A stretch of DNA of 64,000 nucleotides from Celeribacter litoreus (GCF_020165855.1 NZ_JAIUFY010000013.1:248001-312000), one strand, 5' to 3'. Positions 25,504 to 34,541 are shown, counted from the stretch's first letter. The notes: generated by a model from the letters alone, not told the origin. Numbers and translations: made by a program.

Positions 25504-28308
25504 TTAATGCGCCTCGGCCCAGTTGTCGCCAATGCCAGCGTCCACCTCAATCGGCACATCGAGTTTGACGGCGGGTTCGGCGGCGGATTCCATGACGTCT
25601 TTCACAACTTCGATCACCGGATCGCAGGCGTCCTCATCCACTTCAAAGATCAATTCATCGTGCACCTGCAAGAGCATGGTGGCAGGCAGGTCCTTGATCG
25701 CGTCGGGCATACGGATCATCGCGCGGCGGATGATGTCGGCGGCGGTGCCTTGGATCGGGGCGTTGATGGCTTGGCGCTTGGCGAAACCGGCCTGCGGACC
25801 TTTGGCGGCGATTTCCGGCGTGTGGATTTTCCGGCCGAAGAGCGTCTGGACATATTTGTGCTCTTTCGCGAATTCCACGGTGTCGTCCATGTAGGAGCGG
25901 ATGCCGGGGAAGCGTTCGAAATAGCGGTCGATGAACTCCTGCGCTTCTTTGCGCGGTATGCGCAGATTGCGGGCGAGGCCGAAACCTGAGATGCCGTAGA
26001 TGACGCCGAAGTTGATCGCTTTGGCCTGACGACGGACCATCGGGTCCATGCCTTCGATCGGCACGTTGAACATCTCGGACGCGGTCATGGCGTGGATGTC
26101 CAACCCGTCGCGGAAGGCTTGTTTCAGGCTGTCGATCCCAGCGACATGGGCGAGGATGCGCAATTCGATCTGGGAATAGTCGAGGGAAATCAGCTTTTTG
26201 CCCTTCTCCGCAATGAATGCCTCACGGATGCGGCGGCCTTCCTCGGATCGGACGGGAATGTTTTGCAGGTTCGGATCAGAGGACGCGAGACGGCCCGTCA
26301 CCGCGCCCGTTTGGACATAGGACGTGTGGACGCGACCCGTTTCTGCATTGATGAACGTCTGGAGCGCGTCGGTGTAGGTCGATTTCAGTTTCGACAGTTG
26401 CCGCCAGTCGAGGACACGGGCGGGCAGGTCGTGTTCGGTCGCAAGGTCTTCGAGCACGTCGGCGGGGGTGGAGTATTTGCCGGTCTTGCCCTTTTTGCCG
26501 CCTTCGAGGCCCATTTTCTCAAACAGGATTTCCCCGAGTTGTGCTGGGCTGCCGACGTTGAAGGTCTCGCCTGCGAGCTCGTGAATTTCGGCCTCAAGCC
26601 CCGCCATCTTCTGCGCAAAGGCGTTGGACATGCGGGAGAGGACGTCGCGGTCGACCTTGATTCCTGCCATTTCCATCTGGGCGAGGACGGGAGAGAGCGG
26701 ACGTTCGAGCGTTTCGTAAACGCGTGTCACCTGCTCCGCGTGGAGGCGCGGTTTGAGGTGCTGCCATAGGCGCAGCGTGATATCTGCGTCCTCGGCGGCG
26801 TATTCGACGGCTTTCGCAATCTCAACCTTATCAAAGGTGATCGCGGATTTGCCGGTGCCGAGGAGGTCCTTCGTCGGGATTGGTGTGTGGTTCAAATACC
26901 GTTCCGACAGTGCGTCCATGCCGTGGTTGTGGATGCCCGCGTTGAGGGAGTAGGACAGGAGCATGGTGTCGTCATATGGCGCGACTTTGATGCCCTGACG
27001 CGCGAAAATCTTCGCATCGTATTTCATGTTCTGACCGATTTTGAGGATGCTCGGGTCCTCAAGCATCGGCTTCAGCGCGTCGATCACCATGTTCTTGGAC
27101 AGTTGCCCATCGACGAGGTTCGAACCGCCGAAGAGATCATCCTCTCCGAGCGTGTGACCTACGGGAATGTAGCAGGCTTTCCCCGGTTCAACGCAGAGTG
27201 AGACACCCACTAGATCGGCCACCATTTCGTCGAGGCCGGTCGTCTCGGTATCGACGGCGACGTAGCCGCGGGCGTAGATGTCCTCGATCCACCGCTCCAG
27301 CGCGCCCATGGTGGACACCTTCTCATAGGCTGAGGTGTCGAACGGCACGGCCTCCGGTTCCGCTATCTCGCTTGCGCCATTCGACTGCTGTGCGGTGGGC
27401 TCCGGCATCGCGGGCGCTTCGGCGCCAAAACGGTCTGCGACGCGTTTGACGATGGTTCGGAATTCCATTTCGGAGAGGAAGTTCAGGAGAACATCAATCT
27501 CCGGTTCCTTCACCTCAAGGCTTTCGAGCGTGAAATCGAGCTCCATATCGCAGTCGAGTTTCACCAATTTGCGCGAGGTGCGGATTTGGTCGGCCTTCTC
27601 GATGAGAGTCTGGCGGCGCTTGGGTTGTTTAATCTCTTCGGCGCGGGCCAGAAGCGTGTCCAGATCGCCATATTCGTTGATCAGCAAGGCTGCGGTCTTG
27701 ATCCCGATCCCCGGTGCGCCCGGCACGTTGTCGACGGAATCGCCTGCGAGCGCTTGCACATCGACCACGCGTTCAGGGCCAACGCCGAATTTCTCTTCGA
27801 CTCCCTCGCGGTCGATGCGCTTGTTCTTCATCGGGTCGAGCATCTCGACGCCGCCACCCACGAGCTGCATGAGGTCCTTGTCAGAGGAAATGATCGTCAC
27901 ACGGCCACCGGCTTCGCGGGCCTGACAGGACAGCGTGCCGATGATGTCATCGGCTTCGAACCCTTCGATCTCGATGCAGGGGATGTTGAAGGCGCGGGTC
28001 GCGTCGCGGGTCAGCGGGAACTGCGGGACGAGGTCCTCGGGCGCGGGCGGACGGTTTGCTTTGTAGGCCGGATAGATGTCGTTGCGGAACGATTTGCCGG
28101 AGTAATCAAAGATAACGGCGGCATGCGTCGGCGCGTCATTGCCCGTGTTCGCCTCGATATAGCGATAGAGCATGTTCACGAAACCGGACACGGCTCCAAC
28201 GGGCAGACCGTCGGATTTGCGCGTCAGCGGCGGGAGTGCGTGATACGCCCGAAAAATAAAGGCCGATCCGTCAATCAGATGCAGATGGCTGCCCTTGCCG
28301 AAAGTCAT
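25504..28308 (-). CDS. polA: DNA polymerase I
   Basis: A 934-residue repair and Okazaki-fragment polymerase. The N-terminal 5'-3' exonuclease (residues about 1-290) includes HLIDGSAFIFRAYHALPP and the helix-hairpin-helix region. The 3'-5' proofreading domain is active-looking, with VAVDTETTGLDE and the later Asp residues of IGQNMKYD. The polymerase domain has motif A SLDYSQIELRILAH, motif B RRQAKAINFGVIYG and motif C LLQVHDELIFEV. It is monocistronic. Length is normal for alphaproteobacterial three-domain PolA. Confidence 0.98.
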   Translation of the reverse strand: MTFGKGSHLHLIDGSAFIFRAYHALPPLTRKSDGLPVGAVSGFVNMLYRYIEANTGNDAPTHAAVIFDYSGKSFRNDIYPAYKANRPPAPEDLVPQFPLTRDATRAFNIPCIEIEGFEADDIIGTLSCQAREAGGRVTIISSDKDLMQLVGGGVEMLDPMKNKRIDREGVEEKFGVGPERVVDVQALAGDSVDNVPGAPGIGIKTAALLINEYGDLDTLLARAEEIKQPKRRQTLIEKADQIRTSRKLVKLDCDMELDFTLESLEVKEPEIDVLLNFLSEMEFRTIVKRVADRFGAEAPAMPEPTAQQSNGASEIAEPEAVPFDTSAYEKVSTMGALERWIEDIYARGYVAVDTETTGLDEMVADLVGVSLCVEPGKACYIPVGHTLGEDDLFGGSNLVDGQLSKNMVIDALKPMLEDPSILKIGQNMKYDAKIFARQGIKVAPYDDTMLLSYSLNAGIHNHGMDALSERYLNHTPIPTKDLLGTGKSAITFDKVEIAKAVEYAAEDADITLRLWQHLKPRLHAEQVTRVYETLERPLSPVLAQMEMAGIKVDRDVLSRMSNAFAQKMAGLEAEIHELAGETFNVGSPAQLGEILFEKMGLEGGKKGKTGKYSTPADVLEDLATEHDLPARVLDWRQLSKLKSTYTDALQTFINAETGRVHTSYVQTGAVTGRLASSDPNLQNIPVRSEEGRRIREAFIAEKGKKLISLDYSQIELRILAHVAGIDSLKQAFRDGLDIHAMTASEMFNVPIEGMDPMVRRQAKAINFGVIYGISGFGLARNLRIPRKEAQEFIDRYFERFPGIRSYMDDTVEFAKEHKYVQTLFGRKIHTPEIAAKGPQAGFAKRQAINAPIQGTAADIIRRAMIRMPDAIKDLPATMLLQVHDELIFEVDEDACDPVIEVVKDVMESAAEPAVKLDVPIEVDAGIGDNWAEAH

Positions 28309-28492
28309 GATCCGTCGCCCTTATCCTGTCTCGATCTGTGCCTTGATAACACGGATCACGGAGGCGACTGCAAGCGGTGAAAGACGGTAAAGGGAGCGTA
28401 AGCCACGTGCAATCGGCTCACGATGGCTTGAGAGGTCCCTCCCCGTTCAGAAACGGGAAAGACCGCGATTTAGAGATGGGGTGATCGCGAGA

Positions 28493-28675
28493 TCAGGCGT
28501 CGGAAAGCTTGGCGCTTTCGTGGACGAATTTCTTGTCGCAGTAGCCGCACTCGACGTAGCCTTCTTCCTTCGAGATCGAAAGCCAGACGCGCGGATGACC
28601 GAGAGCACCCTCACCGCCGTCACATGCCACTTTCCATGCGGAGACCACTTCGGTTTCAGGCGCTTTGATCGTCAT
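28493..28675 (-). CDS. Small zinc-finger domain protein (zf-CHCC)
   Basis: A 60-residue protein with Cys18, His27, Cys43 and Cys46 (C-x8-H-x15-C-x2-C) in [17 protein letters not shown] and [12 protein letters not shown]. This is the zf-CHCC family, related to the NDUFS6/NuoI-associated accessory subunit of complex I. In alphaproteobacteria it may be a complex I supernumerary subunit or assembly factor; that link is from family knowledge, as no nuo gene is present here. A 184-bp gap to polA holds only small hairpins. Confidence 0.85.
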   Translation of the reverse strand: MTIKAPETEVVSAWKVACDGGEGALGHPRVWLSISKEEGYVECGYCDKKFVHESAKLSDA

Positions 28676-28881
28676 TTGTCAGATGTCCTTTCGACTCGCG
28701 TGTCTGGAAAAGCTGTTCTTTTGGTTTTGGCTGGCTGTGCAGTGATTTGCAAGGGGGTCCGCGCCCTGATTGGTTGCCGTTTGAGGGTGTGAAGCCTAAA
28801 TCAGAGGCCAGAATGATGGTGGGGCGTGCGGGACGATGGTTCTGCCCTGTTGGTAAGCCTTTGGATGGAGAATGTCAGTTC

Positions 28882-29814
28882 ATGGCAAATGCGATTGAAA
28901 TCGAAGACCTGCGCAAGACTTACAAAGGCAGCGGCGGTCAACCTCCGAAAGAGGCGCTCAAAGGTGTGAATCTGAGCATTCCGCAGGGGTCGATTTTCGG
29001 TCTCTTGGGGCCGAACGGGGCGGGCAAGTCCACGATGATCAACATTCTTGCAGGGTTGACGATCAAGACCTCGGGCAAGGTGAGCATCTGGGGCTTTGAT
29101 CAAGACGTGAACCCGCGCCAGTCACGGGCTGCGATTGGTGTGATGCCGCAGGAATTGAACCTCGATCCCTTCTTCACCCCGCGCGGCGCTCTTGAGGTGC
29201 AGGCGGGTCTGTACGGTGTCCCGAAACGAGACCGCCGCACGGACGAAATCCTTGAAATCATTGGTTTGACGGATAAGGCCGATGCCTATGCGCGCAACCT
29301 TTCCGGCGGTATGCGCCGCCGTTTGCTGCTGGGGAAGGCGCTCGTTCACAATCCGCAAATCCTCGTCCTCGACGAGCCGACCGCAGGTGTGGATATCGAA
29401 TTGCGTCAGATGCTCTGGGCAAACGTGCGCCGTTTGAATGAGGAGCGCGGTTTGACGGTCATTCTGACCACGCACTACCTCGAAGAAGCGCAGGAGATGT
29501 GTGACGAGATCGCGATCATCAACCACGGTGAGTTGATCAAGCGCGACACAACGAAGAACCTGCTGGGCATGATGGACGCGAAGACCTTGCTCGTCGAACC
29601 TGAAGGAACCGTGCCGGATAGCTTCGACCTGCCTGAAGGGGTCAAGCTGGAGCGTCGCCGTGACGGCTCTCTCGCCTTTGATTTTTCGCGAGGACAAACC
29701 TCTGTCGGGGCGTTGCTTGATGCTGTGAGGAACGCCGGGATCACGATCGGTGACGTGCGCACGCTCGAACCTGATCTTGAAGATGTGTTTGTGGAACTGA
29801 CCTCATCTAAGTGA
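28882..29814 (+). CDS. ABC transporter ATP-binding protein (DrrA/CcmA type)
   Basis: A 310-residue ATPase. Walker A is GPNGAGKST (residues 43-51), signature LSGGMRRRL, Walker B ILVLDEPTAG, and H-loop TTHYLEEAQ. The C-terminal 80 residues resemble the extension of drug/export-type ATPases. The ATG at 28882 gives the standard N terminus; its ribosome site (GGAG, 11 bases away) is weak. No permease gene is adjacent: a terminator and a convergent HIT gene follow, so its membrane partner must be encoded elsewhere. Confidence 0.87.
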   Translation: MANAIEIEDLRKTYKGSGGQPPKEALKGVNLSIPQGSIFGLLGPNGAGKSTMINILAGLTIKTSGKVSIWGFDQDVNPRQSRAAIGVMPQELNLDPFFTPRGALEVQAGLYGVPKRDRRTDEILEIIGLTDKADAYARNLSGGMRRRLLLGKALVHNPQILVLDEPTAGVDIELRQMLWANVRRLNEERGLTVILTTHYLEEAQEMCDEIAIINHGELIKRDTTKNLLGMMDAKTLLVEPEGTVPDSFDLPEGVKLERRRDGSLAFDFSRGQTSVGALLDAVRNAGITIGDVRTLEPDLEDVFVELTSSK

Positions 29815-29844
29815 GGAGCCCCGCAACATCACAAAAATATACGA

Positions 29845-29869
29845 AAAACCCCGCATTGAGCGGGGTTTT
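29845..29869. terminator. Bidirectional intrinsic terminator (ABC ATPase / HIT)
   Basis: Perfect 10-bp stem AAAACCCCGC/GCGGGGTTTT with loop ATTGA between convergent genes. Confidence 0.87.
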
Positions 29870-29883
29870 GTTGTTTCGGGGTT

Positions 29884-30261
29884 TTACTTGCAGGTCAGTG
29901 GACCGACTGGTTCTCCGCCCAGGAGATGCACGTGGAAGTGCGGCACTTCCTGAAGACTGTGAGCGCCGGAATTGGTGATTAGGCGGAACCCTTCACCACC
30001 TGCAGATTCGGAGACGCCGAGTTGTTCGGCGACCTTTGCAACGGATTTGAAAAAGTCGAGCTGCTCCTCGGCAGTCGCCGCCTGTACGAAATGGTCGTAG
30101 CAGCGGTAGGGGCCTTTCGGGATGACGAGGATATGCGTTTTCTTTTGCGGGCTAATGTCCGGAAAGGCCACGGTATGCTCGGATTCGAACACCGGAGTTG
30201 ACGGGATTTCGCCACGCAGAATTTTTGCGAAGATATTCTGGTCGTCATAGGCGTAGGGCAT
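29884..30261 (-). CDS. HIT-family nucleotide-binding protein (HinT-like)
   Basis: A 125-residue histidine-triad protein. It opens DDQNIFAKILRGEIPS, and the triad HFHVHLL lies at residues 108-114. HinT-like enzymes hydrolyse nucleoside phosphoramidates and related adenylated compounds. It lies 11 bp after the branching glycosyltransferase gene on the minus strand and is probably cotranscribed with it. Confidence 0.92.
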   Translation of the reverse strand: MPYAYDDQNIFAKILRGEIPSTPVFESEHTVAFPDISPQKKTHILVIPKGPYRCYDHFVQAATAEEQLDFFKSVAKVAEQLGVSESAGGEGFRLITNSGAHSLQEVPHFHVHLLGGEPVGPLTCK

Positions 30262-30272
30262 TGGGGCCTCTC

Positions 30273-31850
30273 TTAGTCGGAAAACAGATAGTGGATCGAA
30301 AGGATCTCTCGGGCTTTATCTTCGGGAATCCCGAGGAAAGCTGCAAGCGGCGCGGCGTTCTCTTCCGGTGTTTTCGACTGCGCTATCCGGAAATAATTGT
30401 CGAATTCGGCGTCGCGGATTTGATCGCTTTCGTGACGGATGTCCGCGCGGAGTGTCGGCAGTAGTCGATCCAATGCGTCCTGCGGTGTGGTGTCTCCCGC
30501 GAGACCGGTCCGCTTGGCGTGCCCCATCAGGTAGTCGTCCGAAAAATCGCATTCGATCTCAAGGAGGCGCGTGCCGGACCGGTCGGAATAGAAATCGCTG
30601 ATCAAATCGAGCCCATCTGGATCGATGCAGAAAATCATTCTGTCTTGATCGTAGTAGTCGAACAGCATTCGCACCCAGGCACGGCGGTGACGCGCGCGTT
30701 TCTCTAGGCTCTTCTCGACCCCGCCGAGCTCCGGCAGGAAGGTGTTGTCTTCGTTGAAGAGATACTCGAGGCACGGAATATCCGTGTATTGCTTGATCTG
30801 GGAAACGAGTCGCTTGGCGACGTGCCATTTCTTGCAAACGATCATCAAGAGATCACGGTTGCGCCCGATGGTGCTCTCGACTTCCCAGAACCTCTGGGAA
30901 AACCGTCGCCCTTCACGCCCGCGGCCTGTCATAAACTGAAAAAGCGAGCGCCCTTCGTTCGAAATCTGGAAATCTCGGCCCGTTTCGGCAAAGAGATCGC
31001 CGAGACGCTTCTTTAGTTCCTTGGCATCAGGCGAGATTTTGCGCGCAAAGAGATAGTCCTGCGACAATAGCAGATCGTAGTGGTCGTTATAGAACACCAC
31101 GGGCATCCCGTAGTCCGTAAACATCAGGAAGGTCAAAGTGCGGCTGCGAATTTCTTTTTCCGTCACGAGATGGCGGACGAGGGTCTGGAAAAAGGTCTCG
31201 TCAGGAATCCACGTCGTCCTGAAAAACCGCATGACGTCCTTGCGCTCGCGGGTGAAGTCGAGAATCCGCTCGATTGTCTGGCGACGAAGGCACCACCACT
31301 GTGAGCCAATCATGATTTGAAGATCGCTCGGGACTTCGCGCGCGAGGCCGAGATGCTGCTGGAGCCCCATGCTTCTATAGAAGAGCCATTTGTGGGATCG
31401 CTCATTGAACCAGTGGCGATAGATCAGGCGCTCTTCCTTGATGCCGGTCTTGATCCAGTTGCTCTCGAAAAAGTCGAAGCTCTCAATGTAATCGACGTCG
31501 TTCCTGTCGAGATAGTCATGCATATACTCGGACGTTTTGATCGACATGCAGTCGCCCGAGAGCATGTAAAAGTGTGTCGCGCGCGGGAAAGATTTCTCTG
31601 CGGCTTCAATTGCGTAGAGCGTCGCCTGCACGAGGCTCCATTCACCCCAGCCGCACTTGATCCGTTTTGTCGCAAAGGCGACGTTCGGGTTGTCCTTGAG
31701 ACCTTCCTTGATCGCGGCGAAGTTTTCTTTCCCCCCGCGCGCGTCAAAATGAATGGCGATGTAATCGCCCGTACGGGTGAGGCGACGCGCCTGATCCACA
31801 ATTGCGGCGGGATCCTTGTGACACAGCAGAATGTAGGCAATTCGTGCCAT
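30273..31850 (-). CDS. Core-2/I-branching-type glycosyltransferase (GT14-like, DUF5928-type)
   Basis: A 525-residue protein. The N-terminal about 280 residues resemble beta-1,6-N-acetylglucosaminyltransferases of GT14: it opens ARIAYILLCHKDP, with FYMLSGDCMSIKT and GSQWWCLRR, and a base-like segment WIPDETFFQTL. The remaining about 240 residues form a second domain found with this enzyme in Rhodobacterales; its role is unknown to me. The ATG at 31850 gives the conserved N terminus. It faces a divergent sulfotransferase gene across 134 bp, suggesting a shared surface-glycan role (inference). Confidence 0.75.
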   Translation of the reverse strand: MARIAYILLCHKDPAAIVDQARRLTRTGDYIAIHFDARGGKENFAAIKEGLKDNPNVAFATKRIKCGWGEWSLVQATLYAIEAAEKSFPRATHFYMLSGDCMSIKTSEYMHDYLDRNDVDYIESFDFFESNWIKTGIKEERLIYRHWFNERSHKWLFYRSMGLQQHLGLAREVPSDLQIMIGSQWWCLRRQTIERILDFTRERKDVMRFFRTTWIPDETFFQTLVRHLVTEKEIRSRTLTFLMFTDYGMPVVFYNDHYDLLLSQDYLFARKISPDAKELKKRLGDLFAETGRDFQISNEGRSLFQFMTGRGREGRRFSQRFWEVESTIGRNRDLLMIVCKKWHVAKRLVSQIKQYTDIPCLEYLFNEDNTFLPELGGVEKSLEKRARHRRAWVRMLFDYYDQDRMIFCIDPDGLDLISDFYSDRSGTRLLEIECDFSDDYLMGHAKRTGLAGDTTPQDALDRLLPTLRADIRHESDQIRDAEFDNYFRIAQSKTPEENAAPLAAFLGIPEDKAREILSIHYLFSD

Positions 31851-31984
31851 ATCGGGACCCGGAACCTCGTTTTTGACGCAGAGTTTACATTTAAGCTTAA
31901 CCAATCATTGAATAATCGAGGCCAATTTGCTTTTAAAGTAAAAAGGCTGTGCCGAAGCACAGCATGTAGGGGTAAGAATAAAAG

Positions 31985-32803
31985 ATGGGCTTTCCAGGAA
32001 CGTGGATGACCGAAAGCGAGAGCGTCGTTTATCGCGTTGTTCCCAAATGTGCGTGTTCGACGATCGGGCAGATTATGTTCTATTCCGATCATGGCGAATT
32101 CTTTGATGGTGACATCCATGATAGCAAGGACCGGATGCACAAGTGGGCCCAAGAGGAGAGCCAGCCTCTGATACAGGCGAATGTGCAGGACCACGAAAGT
32201 TACGCGTTTACCTGTGTGCGCAATCCTTACACGCGGGTACTGTCGTCCTTTTTCGACAAGATTTGCGGCATTCAGCGCAACGGCAAGCGGTATCGCGGCA
32301 ACCTCGTTCCGCAGTTGATCCAGAAATACGGGATCGAAGTCGGCGGGGATGACGGGAAGGAAGAATTTGACCAGATTGCCTCATTCCGCAGGTTTTTGCT
32401 CTTTGTGCGCGACACCATCCGTTGGCGTCGGCCGATGGACCCGGACATCCATTGGTCCGCGATGTCGGGGCATGTCTCGACCTTCATCGTGAACGGCGGC
32501 ACCTACGACAACATCTTTTTCACCGAGAAGTTCAATGAGGGGATGCAGAGCGTCCTCGACAATATCGAAACACCGCATCAGGTGGATCTCGCGACGATTC
32601 CACGGTTCAATGAGTCGGAAGGTCACGGGCCAAAACGTCTGCACCCAGTCGAGGATTACTTCGATGATCTGTCGATGCACCTCATGTGGGAAATCTACAA
32701 ACGCGATTTCCAGATTTTCAAATACGATTTTGAGAATCCGGCAAACAAGATGCCGATTGGCGAGATTGATCTGGCGGAAGTGCACGCGAAGCTTGGCGAC
32801 TGA
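31985..32803 (+). CDS. Sulfotransferase, carbohydrate type (Sulfotransfer_2)
   Basis: A 272-residue protein with a 5'-phosphosulfate loop VVPKCACSTIGQ (residues about 18-29) and a 3'-phosphate site TCVRNPYTRVLSSFFDK (about 76-92). This is the pattern of eukaryote-like HNK-1/chondroitin sulfotransferases seen in marine bacteria. It probably transfers sulfate from PAPS to a surface sugar; the acceptor is unknown. It is divergent from the GT14-like gene. A terminator follows, part of a large tandem repeat. Confidence 0.75.
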   Translation: MGFPGTWMTESESVVYRVVPKCACSTIGQIMFYSDHGEFFDGDIHDSKDRMHKWAQEESQPLIQANVQDHESYAFTCVRNPYTRVLSSFFDKICGIQRNGKRYRGNLVPQLIQKYGIEVGGDDGKEEFDQIASFRRFLLFVRDTIRWRRPMDPDIHWSAMSGHVSTFIVNGGTYDNIFFTEKFNEGMQSVLDNIETPHQVDLATIPRFNESEGHGPKRLHPVEDYFDDLSMHLMWEIYKRDFQIFKYDFENPANKMPIGEIDLAEVHAKLGD

Positions 32804-32832
32804 AGCTGATCTTCTCCGGCCCTATCCCACAA

Positions 32833-32863
32833 AAAAATGCCGCCCTTTTGGGGCGGCATTTTT
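32833..32863. terminator. Bidirectional terminator, repeat copy 1
   Basis: Perfect 13-bp stem AAAAATGCCGCCC/GGGCGGCATTTTT with loop TTTTG, between the sulfotransferase gene and the convergent secreted-protein gene. Confidence 0.88.
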
Positions 32864-32874
32864 AATTCCATCCA

Positions 32875-32899
32875 CCCTGTGAGCTTTTGGCTCACAGGG
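32875..32899. other. Second hairpin beside the terminator, repeat copy 1
   Basis: Perfect 10-bp stem CCCTGTGAGC/GCTCACAGGG with a 5-base loop, 16 bp before the secreted-protein stop. It has no T tract; possibly an mRNA 3'-end stabiliser for the minus-strand gene. Confidence 0.6.
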
Positions 32900-32915
32900 A
32901 GAACGGGACCAACAC

Positions 32916-33251
32916 TTATTGGAAGTTGTTGACGTCGGAGACAGCGAGTTCGCCAGCGCCGTTGGAGAGCACAGCGATGATGTCTTCGGAGTTGGACGGT
33001 TTCAGGCGGACTTTGACGTTGGTGTTTGCGCCAGCGGTCACGTCGGTGGTGCCGAGCAGTTCGCCGCGCTCGCCGCCGTGGAAGTCGTAGATGGAGACGG
33101 TTGCGTCGGTTTCAGCGCGCACGAGGTCGAGCGTAGCGACGGAGGTCAGGTTCTGCGGGTTGCTCTGAACGATGTAGTTCGGGCCAGCGAAAGCAGCGGA
33201 ACCAGCAACAGCAACAACAGCGGCAGCAGCGAGAGTTTTAAGAGTAGTCAT
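32916..33251 (-). CDS. Small secreted/periplasmic protein, copy 1
   Basis: A 111-residue protein with a clear signal peptide (MTTLKTLAAAAVVAVAGSAAFA, then GPN). The mature part is about 90 residues, beta-rich, without Cys: TVSIYDFHGGERGELLGTTDV, then AGANTNVKVRL. It is faintly reminiscent of small beta-sandwich adhesive or envelope domains such as DUF7282, but I do not recognise it with confidence. The ATG at 33251 has AAGGA eight bases upstream. An identical copy lies at 34625-34960. Function unknown. Confidence 0.72.
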   Translation of the reverse strand: MTTLKTLAAAAVVAVAGSAAFAGPNYIVQSNPQNLTSVATLDLVRAETDATVSIYDFHGGERGELLGTTDVTAGANTNVKVRLKPSNSEDIIAVLSNGAGELAVSDVNNFQ

Positions 33252-33367
33252 AGTTTTAGTCCTTGTGTTTGTTTGTATAGCCCGGCGCGGTGTGTGTTTC
33301 TGTGCGCCGTCTGATGAGACTGATATAGCTCTGGGCTTTGGATGTTGAAAGGGGAACAATAGTTTTG

Positions 33368-33391
33368 TTTTGCGACTTGCATTGCGCAAAA
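33368..33391. promoter_or_regulatory. Inverted repeat in the secreted protein-CDF intergenic region, copy 1
   Basis: TTTTGCG, 10 bases, CGCAAAA: a 7-bp inverted repeat about centred between the divergent secreted-protein and CDF genes, spaced like a dimeric repressor site. It is repeated at 35077-35100. The rest of this 317-bp interval holds an AGTCC/GGACT weak hairpin followed by T (about 33416-33439) and no other gene. Confidence 0.4.
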
Positions 33392-33568
33392 ATGAACATA
33401 ACAAAAATGCGAGCAGTCCTTTTTTTATTGGGACTTTTTCTTAAATCGGGAAGTTCCGTCGATTTGTGCGCATTCACACATACGTGAGGCCGCGTGAGCG
33501 TCGAACTGACACACAGGGGCGTGCCGCTGTGCGCTCCGAGCGCAAGATGTCTTGGAAAGCCACGTATT

Positions 33569-34516
33569 ATGGCACATGATGGCCCCATGCCTCATGACCA
33601 GTCTCACTCACATCATCACCACCATCATCATCACATTGACCCTGACGCAGGCGATGCGCGGGTTGCGGGCGCGATTGCGGTGAACTTGTTTTTGACGCTC
33701 GCCCAGATTGTTGGCGGGGTGATCTCCGGATCTATGGCACTCATCGCCGATGCGATTCACAATTTGTCAGATGCTGTGGCTCTGGTCATCGCGTTCGGCG
33801 CCCGCAAAATTGCGCGAAAGCCTCGCGACGGAGAGATGACATTCGGTTACGGGCGTGCGGAGGTTGTCGCGGCGATGGTCAACTACGTGTCGCTCATCGT
33901 GATCTCTGTCTATCTGTTCGCAGAAGGGGTGTCGCGTCTCTTCAATCCCCCCGATGTTCAGGGCTGGGTGGTGGTGATTCTTGCTGGGGTCGCGCTCGCG
34001 GTCGACCTTGCGACGGCCGCGCTCACATATGCTCTTTCAAAGAACAGCCTGAACATTCGCGCGGCCTTTCTCCATAATCTCGCAGATGCGGCGACATCCG
34101 TGGCTGTGATCTTTGGCGGGATCGTGATTCTGATCTGGGACTGGCGCTACATCGATCCAATCCTGACGATTCTGATCGCGCTCTATATTCTATGGCACGC
34201 CTTCGTTGAGATGCGTCCAGTGATCCGCATCTTGATGCTCGGCGCGCCGAAAGGCACCGATGCGGAGGCTGTCGCGGAGGCGATCATGGGAGTCGACGGT
34301 GTCGAAGATGCGCATCACGTGCATTTGTGGCAAATAGATGAGCACCGATCTTCTGTCGAAGCGCATGTTGTCGTCACAGGAGAAGCAGGGTCTGTATTGC
34401 GAGCTGTGAAAGCCGTTCTGCACGAGCAATTCGAGATTTCCCACTCAACGCTTGAGGTCGAGGCGCCTGGTGCAGGGTGTGCCGCGCCGCACTCTGCAAA
34501 ATATCACTCGATTTGA
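33569..34516 (+). CDS. Cation diffusion facilitator metal transporter (CzcD/ZitB-like)
   Basis: A 315-residue proton-coupled metal exporter (Zn2+ likely, also Co2+/Cd2+ in relatives). It has an N-terminal His tract (SHSHHHHHHHHIDPD), six membrane helices with metal-site motifs HNLSDA and HNLADA, and a cytoplasmic C-terminal domain with HHVHLWQID. The ATG at 33569 is preferred; a GTG at 33494 after GAGG gives 25 more residues, but that stretch is poorly conserved between the two copies. A truncated second copy follows the duplicated unit. Confidence 0.88.
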   Translation: MAHDGPMPHDQSHSHHHHHHHHIDPDAGDARVAGAIAVNLFLTLAQIVGGVISGSMALIADAIHNLSDAVALVIAFGARKIARKPRDGEMTFGYGRAEVVAAMVNYVSLIVISVYLFAEGVSRLFNPPDVQGWVVVILAGVALAVDLATAALTYALSKNSLNIRAAFLHNLADAATSVAVIFGGIVILIWDWRYIDPILTILIALYILWHAFVEMRPVIRILMLGAPKGTDAEAVAEAIMGVDGVEDAHHVHLWQIDEHRSSVEAHVVVTGEAGSVLRAVKAVLHEQFEISHSTLEVEAPGAGCAAPHSAKYHSI

Positions 34517-34541
34517 GCAAACAGACGGCCCTATCCCACAA

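Larger units (their letters stand above)
32817..33664. repeat. Tandem duplication, copy 1 (left unit)
   Basis: First copy of a duplicated segment; its partner starts at 34526 (offset 1709 bp). Bases 32817-33438 (622 bp) are identical to 34526-35147. From 33439 to about 33664 the copies are still homologous but differ at about 19 positions plus one missing CAT triplet. It contains a terminator, a second hairpin, a small secreted-protein gene, and the promoter region and first codons of a CDF transporter. Confidence 0.95.

Noticed and set aside
28683-28745. Possible 20-residue peptide upstream of the ABC ATPase
   Set aside because: Hydrophobic in part, but there is no ribosome site and no other supporting signal.
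33494-33568. GTG-start extension of the CDF transporter (25 residues)
   Set aside because: A GAGG lies nearby, but this stretch carries many amino-acid changes between the two copies, unlike the codons after 33569, so it is more likely promoter or leader.
33640-33666. CAT/CAC simple repeat near the CDF start as a microsatellite or CRISPR-like repeat
   Set aside because: It encodes the histidine tract of the transporter; coding explains it.
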